Positions 1-7,945 of a stretch of DNA of 9,853 nt are shown here, piece by piece. Origin of the DNA: Nitrospira sp. Its GTDB lineage: Bacteria; Nitrospirota; Nitrospiria; Nitrospirales; Nitrospiraceae. Below the pieces are notes generated by a model. That model worked only from the letters and a program-made list of their open reading frames with translations, was not told the DNA's origin and made no database searches. The DNA is taken from NCBI GenBank assembly GCA_012032965.1, contig JAAUPT010000035.1:1-9853 (forward strand), read 5' to 3'. The stretch's first letter is position 1. Each line of letters starts with the position of its first letter. Both the position numbers and the translations under genes were made by a program.

Positions 1-62
1 AAAAGAGGTTATTTCTTATTGCGGTTGACTTATCACCTGGCGTTCCGGCACCTTAGCACACT

Positions 63-575
63 ATGAATAATCCTACGGATCAAGAGCACAAAGCACAGGC
101 ACCCACATCAATCGGGTGCATGGTGATTACGTGTAGTGATACTCGTACGCCAGAAACCGACACTAGTGGCCAGTTGATCCGGAAGCTCCTCGAAGGGAAA
201 AACCACACCATTGTCACCTACCACGTGGTCAAGGACGACCCTGGGCAGATCTTGTTTCGAATCGCCCAAGGGACCGCCAACGATGCGATACAGGCGATCA
301 TTGTTAACGGTGGGACAGGAATTTCCCGTCGAGATTCGACGTTTGAAGCGGTAGACGGAATATTGGAGAAGCGGCTCAGCGGATTCGGAGAAATCTTTCG
401 AGTGTTGACCTATCAGGAGATTGGGTCGTCAGCAATGATGAGTCGAGCGACGGCGGGCATTGTGAAGGGGCGCATACTATTTTCTGTGCCGGGTTCGGAA
501 AATGCCGTTCGCCTCGCGATGGAAAAACTGATTCTCCCTGAGCTAGGTCATCTGGTCGAAGAACTCACTAAGTGA
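63..575 (+). CDS. moaB: Molybdenum cofactor biosynthesis protein MoaB/MogA family
   Basis: This intact 170-residue protein has the length usual for MoaB. Members of the MoaB/MogA fold bind molybdopterin, and MogA-type enzymes adenylylate it before molybdenum insertion in the cytoplasm. Visible family signatures are SDTRTPETDTSG (residues 25-36), the substrate-loop motif NGGTGISRRD (82-91), GSSAMMSRATAG (121-132) and PGSENAVRLA (143-152) near the C-terminus. The residues before about 17 are a polar, probably flexible tail. The ATG at 63 has no convincing Shine-Dalgarno sequence, but the next in-frame ATG, at 120, lies at the start of the first core strand and would remove the whole leader. No other molybdenum cofactor gene is visible. 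The gene converges on the CBS-domain gene, with 66 bases between the stops. Family assignment is firm; the choice between MoaB and MogA activity is inferred from length and overall resemblance. Confidence 0.93.
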   Translation: MNNPTDQEHKAQAPTSIGCMVITCSDTRTPETDTSGQLIRKLLEGKNHTIVTYHVVKDDPGQILFRIAQGTANDAIQAIIVNGGTGISRRDSTFEAVDGILEKRLSGFGEIFRVLTYQEIGSSAMMSRATAGIVKGRILFSVPGSENAVRLAMEKLILPELGHLVEELTK

Positions 576-641
576 ACCGGTGAGTTTTAAGCACTGAGTG
601 CTGAGTTTCTGAACCGCAGCACTCATGGCTCCACACCTTCC

Positions 642-1076
642 TCAATCTTGAGAGATCTTTGGTTCTGAATATCCCATTTCCTGCGAAATCTTCGACTGGG
701 CATAGCGCTTATAGAACGATAAGAGGTCACGGACAGATACCACCCCTGTGATGTCGCCGTTCTTGGTGACTCCGAGGTGGCGCACGCCTAGGTCAGCCAT
801 CATATCCTGCGCATCATCGACAGACTGATTCCCCTCGATCGTGCAAATCGGAGTCGTCATGATCTTCTCCACGGTAAGCTTACCGAGGGGCTTGCCCGTG
901 GCCACGGCCCGCCGTACGATATCGGTGTCCGTCACGACTCCGATGAATTGCTTGCCCTTCTTCACGAGTAACGAGCCCACACGTGCCTGACGCATCGCCT
1001 TGGCTGCGCTGGCAATCGAGGTCTTGTGCCCGATCGATTTGGGACGTTTCGTGGTGATCTGCGCAACAGTGGACAT
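642..1076 (-). CDS. Two-CBS-domain protein
   Basis: This intact stand-alone CBS pair (Bateman module) has 144 residues. CBS pairs usually sense adenine nucleotides or SAM and regulate a partner; no partner domain is fused here. CBS1 covers roughly residues 8-62 and ends in GVVTDTDIVRRAV. CBS2 covers about 71-125 and ends in GVVSVRDLLSFYK. The TDTDIV motif matches the T/S-x-x-D ribose/phosphate-binding position of nucleotide-binding CBS domains. A longer frame runs upstream to 1241. I chose the ATG at 1074-1076 because a near-perfect AAAGGAGGA precedes it by four bases and because the upstream 55 residues do not resemble the family. The tail after residue 125 is polar. No operon partner is seen: the flanking MoaB gene converges, and the dehydrogenase gene on the same strand ends 154 bases upstream. 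Confidence 0.9.
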   Translation of the reverse strand: MSTVAQITTKRPKSIGHKTSIASAAKAMRQARVGSLLVKKGKQFIGVVTDTDIVRRAVATGKPLGKLTVEKIMTTPICTIEGNQSVDDAQDMMADLGVRHLGVTKNGDITGVVSVRDLLSFYKRYAQSKISQEMGYSEPKISQD

Positions 1077-1080
1077 AGCT

Positions 1081-1089
1081 TCCTCCTTT
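1081..1089 (-). promoter_or_regulatory. Strong ribosome binding site of the CBS gene
   Basis: On the minus strand AAAGGAGGA lies four bases before the ATG at 1076, an almost perfect anti-16S match. It decides the start against the longer frame from 1241 and suggests efficient translation. Confidence 0.85.
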
Positions 1090-1230
1090 AAAGTTTGGAT
1101 GGACTTCCATGAAGAACGTTGGCCACGCTCAGCTTGATTGAACGCAGAGTAGCACAGAATGGCAAGGAGGCTCAAAACAAGCCGTGGGGGGGAAACCCTA
1201 TCAGTTGACAGACGCCGAAAAGATACCAAA

Positions 1231-2261
1231 TTAACAGGCAAGGACTATCTTACCGAAAAACTTTCGGCTGACCATCAATTCCTGAGCTGCGCGGGCCTCC
1301 TGAAGGGGAAATGTGCGATCGATGACGACCACCAGCCGTCCCTGGCCCATGAGTGCTGCGGCTTTCACGAGCTCCCCGCGCGCGCCCATGTAAGATCCCT
1401 TGACTGTTAACTGACGAGAGTAGAGATCGCGCAGATTCAGCTTCACATCGGCACCGGTGGTCGCACCACAGGTGATCAAGCGTCCCCCTCTTGCGAGAGA
1501 GTCCAGACAGCTATCCCATACCTCCGGACCGATATGTTCGATGACCACGTCGACACCGCGTCCTTCTGTCAGCATCCGGACACGCTCCGAAATCTTTTCC
1601 CGAGCGTGGTTGATCACCGCATCAGCTCCCAAGATCACGCCCTTTGGAATCTTGTCGTCGCTGCCGACTGTGGTCAGCACGCGGGCCCCGGCCAATTTGG
1701 CCAGTTGAACAGCCATCATCCCGACCCCACTCCCCGCCCCCCATCACGAGACACGGTTTCGCCAGGCTGGAGACCGGCTAAGGCCAACAACATATGCGAT
1801 GCCGTTACAGAGACGAGCGGAAAAGCCGCGGCCTGTTCGAATGTCAAATTTTCCGGTATTGGGAGCACATTGCGAAACGGCACCTTGACATACTCGGCAT
1901 AGCCGCCATGCATTTTGGTCCCAAGGAGATGGTAGGTCCGACACAGATTGTCCCGGCCAGACAAGCAGTATTCACATTGCCAACAGCTGATTCCCGGTGA
2001 CACAAAGACCCGTGCGCCAATGGAGACGCCTTCGACTTGGGTGCCGACTTGTTCAATAATGCCAGAAACGTCGGATCCTCCTACGTGAGGCAATGGAATG
2101 GAATAAGCAGGATTCCCCTGCCTGACCCAAATATCCAGATGGTTGAGCGCGCAGGCCTTCACGCGGATCAGCACCTCTTGTGGGTCGAGCTGCGGCATCG
2201 GCAGCTCTTCATACGTAAGCCTGTCAGGCCCCCCATGTTCACGAAACAAAACCGCCTTCAT
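1231..2261 (-). CDS. Zinc-type medium-chain dehydrogenase (quinone oxidoreductase-like), frameshifted
   Basis: One medium-chain dehydrogenase/reductase gene is split into two frames (1716-2261 and 1231-1719). The reconstruction is about 342 residues, normal for the family. These enzymes are NAD(P)H-dependent oxidoreductases of alcohols, enones or quinones. The N-terminal half has the GroES-like fold and a full structural zinc lobe with Cys93, 96, 99 and 107 (CX2CX2CX7C). The catalytic-zinc positions look lost: ALNHLD stands where the ligand Cys normally is, and GSD (62-64) stands where GHE is expected. The second half is a Rossmann domain continuing as VQLAKLAGARVLTTVGSDDK. The break lies at 1737-1754, inside the nucleotide-binding glycine loop. 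Removing one T near 1750 and one G from the six-base run at 1737-1742 restores VLVMGAGSGVG. A GGGAG-type ribosome binding site precedes the ATG at 2261. The gene lies downstream of the PhzF gene on the same strand. Substrate is unknown. Confidence 0.85.
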
Positions 2262-2283
2262 CTTTTCACGCTCCCTTACCCCT

Positions 2284-2406
2284 AGGTTTTGAATCTGCGG
2301 GTGGCAGCGGGGTGGATGCCTGACCGCCCGCAGCGGGGGTCCTACACCGGTCGGGGTGCGAGGACGGTCAGGCTCCTCGCTGACAGGACCCGCAGGTTCA
2401 AAACCT
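2284..2406. repeat. 123-bp GC-rich imperfect palindrome between PhzF and dehydrogenase genes
   Basis: The outer arms, 2284-2302 and 2388-2406, are 19 bases each and complementary with one mismatch. An inner pair, GCCTGACCG (2318-2326) with CGGTCAGGC (2365-2373), is perfect over nine bases, so one long nested hairpin can form. A further cacc/ggtg pair lies near the tip. The right arm contains the PhzF stop codon (2398-2400). There is no T-run after the stem on either strand, so it is not a classical intrinsic terminator. It could be a REP- or MITE-like element, or an RNA-processing or attenuation structure between two co-directional genes. Only one copy is present here, so repetition in the genome is unproven. 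Confidence 0.7.
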
Positions 2407-3326
2407 TAACACCCCCTCTACGACCATCACACATTGCCCGCCGACCGTCACGCCTTGAATGACATCGTCTTCCGACTTGACCTGCACAAGAATTCGAGAT
2501 GGGCGGTCGATCTCATATCCCTGCTCGATCAAGATCTCCGTGGTAGGTCCCACCTCAACCACACCATTGTGGACGAGATAAGCCCCAAGCGCTCCACCGG
2601 CACTCCCAGTCGCAGGATCCTCCAAGATGCCGATCTTCGGAGCGAACATCCTTGCATGGACGGAAGCAAACGACTCAACCGTCACCGTCGTAAAGACCAT
2701 GATGCCATTGGCACCACATCGCTCGCAGATCTTGATAATGGCCGATGCATCAGGGGTGATGGACCGTGCGGCCGTCAATGTCCGAACCGGCACGATCAAG
2801 ACCGGCAGTCCAGTTGAGACGACTTGGAGCGGCCATTTAGCGTCGGCAATCACGTGTTTGGGTATGCCCAACGCCGCAGCGATCAGATAGAGTTCGTCGA
2901 TAGCCCCGATCGGATCCAGGAATTCTGGCTTGGGTTGAGCCATCACGACTCGCACCACACTCCCTTGATCGGCATGGACTTCGACGGGATACAGGCCAAT
3001 GTTACATTCCTGCATCACACGGGTGATCCCATCTTGTATCGAGATCCGTTTAAGATGGGAAAGGACGTAAACGTGCCAAGCACCGGATGACCGGCGAATG
3101 GAATTTCCTGTGTTGGCGTGAAGATACGGAGCCGCGCAGCCGCAGCAGGATCAGTTGGTGTAAAGACAAACACGGTCTCTGAGAGGTTCATCTCCCGCGC
3201 AATCCGTTGCAATTGGTCGTCGGTCAGTCCTTCCGCATCCGGAAAGACGGCGACCGGATTGCCGCCGAACGGTTGCCCAGTGAAGACGTCGGCTTGGTAG
3301 AACTTCAGAGAGCGCTCTTCAGTCAT
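2398..3326 (-). CDS. PhzF-family isomerase/epimerase-like protein, frameshifted
   Basis: A PhzF-fold protein (named for phenazine biosynthesis; relatives of diaminopimelate epimerase) is split into frames 3015-3326 and 2398-3018. Adding one A/T base to the three-base run at 3069-3071 joins them into about 309 residues, typical for the family, and reads [32 protein letters not shown] through the break. Visible signatures are FGGNPVAVF (20-28), NLSETVFV with Glu50 matching the catalytic glutamate of phenazine Phz[12 protein letters not shown] (75-85) and [15 protein letters not shown] near the C-terminus. No other phenazine gene is present, so a phenazine role is not supported; most PhzF homologues have unknown substrates. 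The ATG at 3326 has only a weak GGGAAG-like ribosome binding site. The stop lies in the 123-bp palindrome, and the dehydrogenase gene follows on the same strand. Confidence 0.88.
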
Positions 3327-3395
3327 CTTTCTTCCCGTTGGTGTTGTAGCTGAATCCGCGAATGAACCGATGGCTCAAGAAAATCCTCGACATCC

Positions 3396-3423
3396 TTTGA
3401 CAGGTGGAGCCTACTTTGTCAAA
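3396..3423. promoter_or_regulatory. Inverted repeat just upstream of the J-like gene, possible operator
   Basis: TTTGACA (3396-3402) and TGTCAAA (3417-3423) form a perfect seven-base inverted repeat with a 14-base spacer, ending eight bases before the ATG at 3432. The left arm also reads as a consensus -35 hexamer (TTGACA), but no good -10 follows at 16-18 bases. It may be an operator, or chance. Confidence 0.25.
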
Positions 3424-3431
3424 CTTGCGTC

Positions 3432-3689
3432 ATGGATCGTATTACCGAGCAGGACATCGCCCATGCATTGGAAGTGCTGGGCCTCACGCTCCCTCTCACC
3501 TCTCAAGATTTGGAACGGGCAAAGCGTGTCCAGCTCTACAACTGGAACCCGTCACGGTACGCCGGTCTCACAAACAGCCCCAAGCAGTATATGGAACAGT
3601 TCCAGAAAGCCGAAGAGATGACTCGGACTGTCGAAGCCGCGTATGCTCTGGTGTCCGCGGTGTTCGTTCCTGATGACACCGCCCACTGA
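3432..3689 (+). CDS. Small J-domain-like protein lacking HPD
   Basis: This small 85-residue protein is intact and soluble, with no signal peptide or membrane segment. Its layout resembles a DnaJ J-domain: LEVLGLTLPLTSQDLERAKR (13-32) reads like helix I and the start of helix II (compare the usual Y-x-x-LGL...EI+xA+R), WNPSRY (38-43) lies where W-HPD-R is expected, and QFQKAEEMTRTVEAAYALVS (56-75) resembles helix III (F-x-x-I-x-x-AY-x-x-LS). The essential HPD tripeptide, needed to stimulate Hsp70 ATPase, is replaced by Asn39-Pro40-Ser41. If the resemblance is real, it is a J-like domain that cannot act as a normal Hsp70 cochaperone. No upstream in-frame start exists and the ribosome binding site is poor. 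It is divergent from the PhzF gene and convergent with the B12-radical SAM pair, with 24 bases between the stops. Protein-like composition makes the gene likely; the fold is inference. Confidence 0.6.
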   Translation: MDRITEQDIAHALEVLGLTLPLTSQDLERAKRVQLYNWNPSRYAGLTNSPKQYMEQFQKAEEMTRTVEAAYALVSAVFVPDDTAH

Positions 3690-3713
3690 TCGTCGATCTT
3701 TGAGCCTCCACCT

Positions 3714-5658
3714 TCACTCAACATCGTGGCTCGTGACACGTGACATCCCTTCGTCCCCGTGAGACTGCGCCACTGGCCACGTCACCAACCCTGAGACCCC
3801 CTCTGGAGATCCCACAGGCTGCGTCTGCTGGGCATAGATTTGTGGTAATTGGTTTGTCCCAAACTTCGAAATGTACAGAAAGACATGCTCGCGTGAGTTC
3901 ACGCGCACGGCCCATGGATGAAAATCGCGCGCATAGAATTCTTCGCAGAGTTGCATCGCCTCGAGGCACGATAACGTGCTGGGATCATTCAAGGTGTAGT
4001 AATAGTCGAGCGGGAGATCGTATTCCTCCTGCTTGTGAATCGTGATGCCGAATTTCTCCGGGTGACGCACCATTGGTGTGTGCCGGTACGCTACAAAATA
4101 GAAAAGCTCAAGCGAATGAATGACCGGCTGATTGTCCAAGACGAATTGCCGGGTTCCATCGCTTCCTCGAGCGTTTCCCCTGGAAATCCATAGAACGCCA
4201 TCACATGGTTCCAAATCCCCGCCTTGGATGCCATCTGGAGATTGCGCTCAATGACGCTTTTCCGAGCGTGCTTGTCCATGAGATTCAACACACGCTCATT
4301 GGCCGACTCCATCCCATAGTAGAGCGTGCAACAGCCGGCCTGAGCGGCAAGATCCCACGTCGCCTGATCTTGGAGTGTCTCTTCAAACCGGATGAGTGTC
4401 GTCCACTTGATCCCAACGTTCTGATCGACCAGCAGCTGGGAGACTTTCTTGAACAGCGCCGGTGGATAGGACTCATCGCTGAACAAGAAGTGACGGCAAT
4501 GGTACTTGTCCCGTAGGGCCTTGATCTGGTCGATCACCAGCTGAGCCGGCATCCCACGATATTGATCGAAGTAACCCTGGCCATGGTCGCAGAATGTACA
4601 GCGCCCCCCAGTAGCAACCTCGCGTCGCCAAGTAGGGAATGATGAGTTCCGGGACGAAGTAGCGGTCCAGCGGCATTCCCTCAATCCGGCAAGGGAAGCG
4701 CGGTCGTTTTCTCGGTATAGACCTCCAGGTTCCGATGGAGACCCGATTCATCTCGATAGATCAAGTTGGGGACGGAGGAAAGCTGGCGCTGTCCATTCAG
4801 AGCCTCGATGAGCCACAGCAGTGCATGCTCGCCTTCATAGAGTATTGATGAATCAAATACTTCCATGAAAAACCTCTCATGATGCACGAGGTCTTCCTGC
4901 AGCCGGGTTATGATATTACCGCCCACCACGATGTGGATGCTTGGGAACGTCTCCTTGATCATCTTGGCAATGGTCAAGCCAGCCAGCAGCTGCATCTGTG
5001 TCCCGATGGAAATGCCGACCACGTCCGGTCTTTCTTTCGCCACTTCTGGTAGGACCAACTGATTGCAGAGATCTCGATACACATTCACGTGTTCATCATC
5101 AAGGCAGTCAAAGACTTCTGTGGAGACACCCGGGCGATAGCCGAGGTTGCTTTCCATCGGGTAGAACACGAGTGAGGCAGGAAAGTAGGCAGCGGAGATA
5201 TAGGTCATGGTCTCGCGGAATGTGTTGAGGGCTCCTTCGAGCAATTCTGCCTTATAGAACCGTTCGCCGCGCACGATCCGTTTGGCATCTTCTACCCGTT
5301 CCGCCAGATCAAATACATCGAGGTCGTAGGTCTGCTCCACAACCGCTTTATGAGCGGCGTCGCGCTCAGTCAGAATCCCAGCCTTCTCCTTCTCTTGTAG
5401 CGCCTTCAGCTGCATCCCTAACCGGGCCTTCACCCAGATCAGGAAGTCCATGCTGAAGAAGTGATCCCACATCGCGATATTGATGTCGCGTTGGATGACC
5501 GAATGTCCAGCTTCTCGTAACACAGCCGTCAGAGAAGGCAAGGCAAGGTAGGGCGCCGTCGGCACCCACTCAGGGGGGAACAGGAGCATGACCTTCGACT
5601 TCGTCCGTGCATCGCTGGCCAGCGGTGCGAGACCGTCTATTTGGAGCAAGTTACTCAT
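3714..5658 (-). CDS. Cobalamin-binding radical SAM protein (downstream paralogue), three frameshifts
   Basis: This is the second of two tandem paralogues, roughly half identical by eye to the intact copy at 5724-7622. It is spread over four reading-frame pieces. The first (about 325 residues) has the B12-binding Rossmann region beginning KVMLLFPPEW, a helical insertion, then PDVVGISI, IHIVVGGN and YEGE. The later pieces carry the radical SAM core: RGCYWG-RCTFCDHGQGY, FSDESYPPALF and FYGFPGET. Three breaks are located by comparison. At 4681-4685 there is a net loss of two bases (or gain of one), where DFEG is expected. At 4604-4609 there is one extra base in a six-base C/G run, inside the iron-sulfur cysteine motif. 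At 4154-4155 one base is missing. Repaired length is about 648 residues. I prefer the ATG at 5658 over the TTG at 5703, because its N-terminus matches the paralogue better. It starts 65 bases after the upstream gene, probably in one transcript. Confidence 0.85.
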
Positions 5659-5723
5659 CGTTCGTCGTTTGACTATCACTCGCCGACAAGCTACCAGAGA
5701 CAAACGTTAGCTGATTCTAGACT

Positions 5724-7622
5724 TCACATTTTCCCAGCCAATGTTGGCGTCACTCCAGCAGTCTTTACGGATTGATATTGGAGATCTTGCAGCTTTCCTA
5801 ATCCAAATCTTGAAATGTAGAGGAAGATATATTCCCGAATATAGAGGCGCAAATCCCAGCCGGGGTTATGGTGTCGCTCAAATTGTTCGAAGACTCGCTC
5901 AGCCTCCTCGATGCTCATCCCGTGCTTCACGGTATAGTAATAGTCCAACGCCAGATCCCACTCCGGATTCTTATAGGCCGTCACGCCCCACCTGTCCGGA
6001 TGCTTCGCCACCGGGTTGTGCCGTCCCAAGTCAAACGTGCCGAATCCCAGTGAATGGACATGGTCCTTGTTCTGTTCCAAAAACTCCACGGATTGCCAGG
6101 CCTCTTCCTTTGTCTCGCCGGGAAACCCGAAGAACCCCATGCAGTGGTTCCAGATACCGGCGTTGGCCGTCAACTGCAGGTGCTTCGTCATGATCTCTGT
6201 CGTCGTAGCCTTGTCCATCAACTGCAGTACCCGCTCGACGCCGGATTCGTAGCCGAAGTGGAGATACTTGCACCCGGACTCTTTCGCATCCTGCCATACT
6301 TGTTGGTCGAGCAGGCTCTTTTCAAACCGCATGTGGGTCGTCCACACGATCCCCATCTGGCTCTCGATCAACCCGCGAGCAAGTTTTCTGAACAAAGCCG
6401 GGGGATAGGACTCATCGGTAAAGTGAAAATGTCGCGTGCCGTACTTGTCCCGCAGAAACTGAATATCAGCGAGAATGTCCTGAATCTTTTTCGACCGGTA
6501 TCCGGCGGTATACCCCTCGCCGTGATCGCAGAACTCGCAACGGCCCCAGTAACAGCCGCGCGTCGCTAGATAGGGCAGAATCTTCGTCGGCACGAAATAC
6601 TTCTCCAATGGCAACCCATCGAAGTCCGGCGGTGGGAGCGTCGCCAGGTCCTCTGCATAACTCGTCGGCGACATATGAACTCCCGTCTCGTCCTTATAGA
6701 TAGTGTTCGGCACCTCGGCCAGACTCCGTTTGGCCCCCACTGCCGAGACCAACTGTACGAACGCCGTCTCCCCTTCATAGACCACCGCACTGTCGAAGTA
6801 CTGGAACAGTGGCGACTGAGGGAGCACATCGCGCAGGCGCGTCACCGTATTGCCGCCGATCGTGATATGGATGTGAGGGAAGTGTTGCTTGATGAGGGCA
6901 CAGAACGTCATCGTCGAGAACATCTGTTGCTGCAGGACGATTGAAATTCCGATGACGTCAGGCTGTTCAGCTTCAATCATCGGCTTCACCAAATGATCGA
7001 ACACATCGCGGTAGATATTCACCTGGGTATCGTTCACCGCATCCATGATCTCGGACGAGACAAAGACTTTGTACGACAGATCCGTCTCCATCGGTGGCAT
7101 GCAGATCCGCGCCGGCGCATAAACCATGGAGGTCACCGACATTACTTCACGAAAGACTTGAATAGACCACTCTAACTTATCGATATCATAGAACTGTTCG
7201 CTTCTTATAATACGCTTCGCCTCTTCAGCATTGTGGATCAACTTGGCCATCCGTTGATGGGTCACGTCGCAGAGAGCAAGCTGCAAGTCCATCTCATTCG
7301 CATCCAGCTCCCGCTTCTTTGAGAGCTTGCGGAGTCGGTCGAGTTGCTGCGGCACCCGACGCAGGACCTTCTTCAAAAAGTCCTCGCTGAAGTACCAATC
7401 CCACATCTCACAGTTGATGTCTTTTTGAACGACTGCATGGCCGGCCTGGCGGAGGACAGCGGTGAGGGAGGGAAGACTCAGATAGGGTTCCGAGGGAAAC
7501 CAATCGGGTGGGAAGATCAGCATGACCTTCATCTTCCGACCACTGGAGGCTTCGAACTGTTGCCGATTGAGGAGAATCAGCTCCTTGGAAGCCCGTTCGC
7601 CCTTGGAATATTCGATCTTCAC
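5724..7622 (-). CDS. Cobalamin-binding radical SAM protein (upstream paralogue), intact
   Basis: This 632-residue cytosolic enzyme combines B12-binding and radical SAM domains, like class B radical SAM methyltransferases and cyclases. KVMLIFPPDWFPSEPYLSLP (32-51) begins the B12 Rossmann fold and continues to about residue 70. It is then interrupted by about 145 mostly helical, charged residues (71-215) and resumes at PDVIGISI (221-228), ITIGGN (253-258) and YEGE (282-285). No DxHxxG motif is seen, so cobalamin is probably bound without a protein His ligand. The radical SAM core starts near 345. Its cluster cysteines are Cys357, 362 and 365 in GCYWGRCEFC, that is CX4CX2C instead of CX3CX2C. 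Other core segments are FTDESYPPALF (401-411), FGYESGVERVLQLMDK (456-471) and GFFGFPGET (496-504). The start is GTG at 7622, with AGGAAGG about 12 bases upstream; ATG at 7532 is a shorter alternative. Substrate is unknown. The paralogue follows directly. Confidence 0.9.
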   Translation of the reverse strand: MKIEYSKGERASKELILLNRQQFEASSGRKMKVMLIFPPDWFPSEPYLSLPSLTAVLRQAGHAVVQKDINCEMWDWYFSEDFLKKVLRRVPQQLDRLRKLSKKRELDANEMDLQLALCDVTHQRMAKLIHNAEEAKRIIRSEQFYDIDKLEWSIQVFREVMSVTSMVYAPARICMPPMETDLSYKVFVSSEIMDAVNDTQVNIYRDVFDHLVKPMIEAEQPDVIGISIVLQQQMFSTMTFCALIKQHFPHIHITIGGNTVTRLRDVLPQSPLFQYFDSAVVYEGETAFVQLVSAVGAKRSLAEVPNTIYKDETGVHMSPTSYAEDLATLPPPDFDGLPLEKYFVPTKILPYLATRGCYWGRCEFCDHGEGYTAGYRSKKIQDILADIQFLRDKYGTRHFHFTDESYPPALFRKLARGLIESQMGIVWTTHMRFEKSLLDQQVWQDAKESGCKYLHFGYESGVERVLQLMDKATTTEIMTKHLQLTANAGIWNHCMGFFGFPGETKEEAWQSVEFLEQNKDHVHSLGFGTFDLGRHNPVAKHPDRWGVTAYKNPEWDLALDYYYTVKHGMSIEEAERVFEQFERHHNPGWDLRLYIREYIFLYISRFGLGKLQDLQYQSVKTAGVTPTLAGKM

Positions 7623-7716
7623 GCCGCCCTGATCCTTCCTTCAAAGTTGCCCAAAGTGACAGCAAAGCCAATGGGTTAGGCTTCAAAAAACTATTGTACG
7701 GGGGTAGAAGAAGGAG

Positions 7717-7938
7717 ATGCAAGGGCGGGTACTGCGTGTCACGCGGCAGGCCCTGAATAATCTTGTCAGTGGCAGAGCAGCCATTTCCACTGAAATGACG
7801 ATCCGGCTGGAAAAGGCTTTTGGAGGTGGGGCTGAAACCTGGCTCCGAATGCAAGTGACCCACGATCTCGCGCAGGCAGAAAAGCGGGCTGGGGAGATCA
7901 AGGTCCAGCGGGTGAAAGATCCGTTGATGCCTGCCTAA
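7717..7938 (+). CDS. N-terminally truncated HigA-type antitoxin
   Basis: The 73 residues match the C-terminal two thirds of HigA/VapI-type XRE antitoxins, which bind their own promoter and neutralise an mRNA-cleaving HigB toxin. VTRQALNNLVSGRAAISTEMTIRLEKAF (8-35) is the helix-turn-helix recognition region, followed by GGGAETWLRMQ and AQAEKRAGEIKVQR. The usual 30 or so N-terminal residues (PGE-x-L-x-EE-type start and helix 1) are missing. An in-frame TAG at 7705-7707, three codons before the ATG, shows the reading frame does not extend further. GAAGGAG lies directly against the ATG, too close for good initiation. No HigB-like toxin is found on either side. The preceding 94 bases hold no identifiable gene. 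It is therefore probably a remnant whose dimer or DNA-binding function is doubtful, although the recognition helices are intact. It converges on the four-helix membrane gene, with seven bases between the stops. Confidence 0.75.
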   Translation: MQGRVLRVTRQALNNLVSGRAAISTEMTIRLEKAFGGGAETWLRMQVTHDLAQAEKRAGEIKVQRVKDPLMPA

Positions 7939-7945
7939 TCTTCGA

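Noticed and set aside
24..62. TTGACT as a -35 box for the MoaB gene
   Set aside because: No acceptable -10 hexamer occurs at 16-18 bases, and the upstream context is cut off.
595..625. Hairpin TGAGTGCTG/CAGCACTCA between the convergent MoaB and CBS genes as a bidirectional terminator
   Set aside because: The nine-base stem is real, but the loop is 13 bases and there is no T-run on either strand, so a terminator call is not supported.
1077..1241. N-terminal extension of the CBS protein giving 199 residues
   Set aside because: The strong ribosome binding site at 1081-1089 fixes the start at 1076, and the extra 55 residues do not look like part of the family.
4091..4751. Programmed ribosomal frameshifting in the downstream radical SAM gene
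   Set aside because: Three separate shifts in different directions in one gene, and similar breaks in unrelated neighbours, fit sequence errors better than recoding.
5656..5703. TTG start at 5703 for the downstream radical SAM gene
   Set aside because: The ATG at 5658 gives an N-terminus comparable to the paralogue and avoids a rare start codon.
5741..6193. Plus-strand open frame of 150 codons
   Set aside because: It overlaps the C-terminal coding part of the radical SAM gene, with Pro/Arg/Ser-rich composition typical of an antisense shadow.
6054..6569. Plus-strand open frame of 171 codons
   Set aside because: It lies wholly inside the intact radical SAM gene on the other strand, and its protein matches nothing I recognise; it is a shadow.
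7408..7863. Minus-strand open frame of 151 codons
   Set aside because: It overlaps both the radical SAM N-terminus and the HigA remnant, with no recognisable protein pattern.
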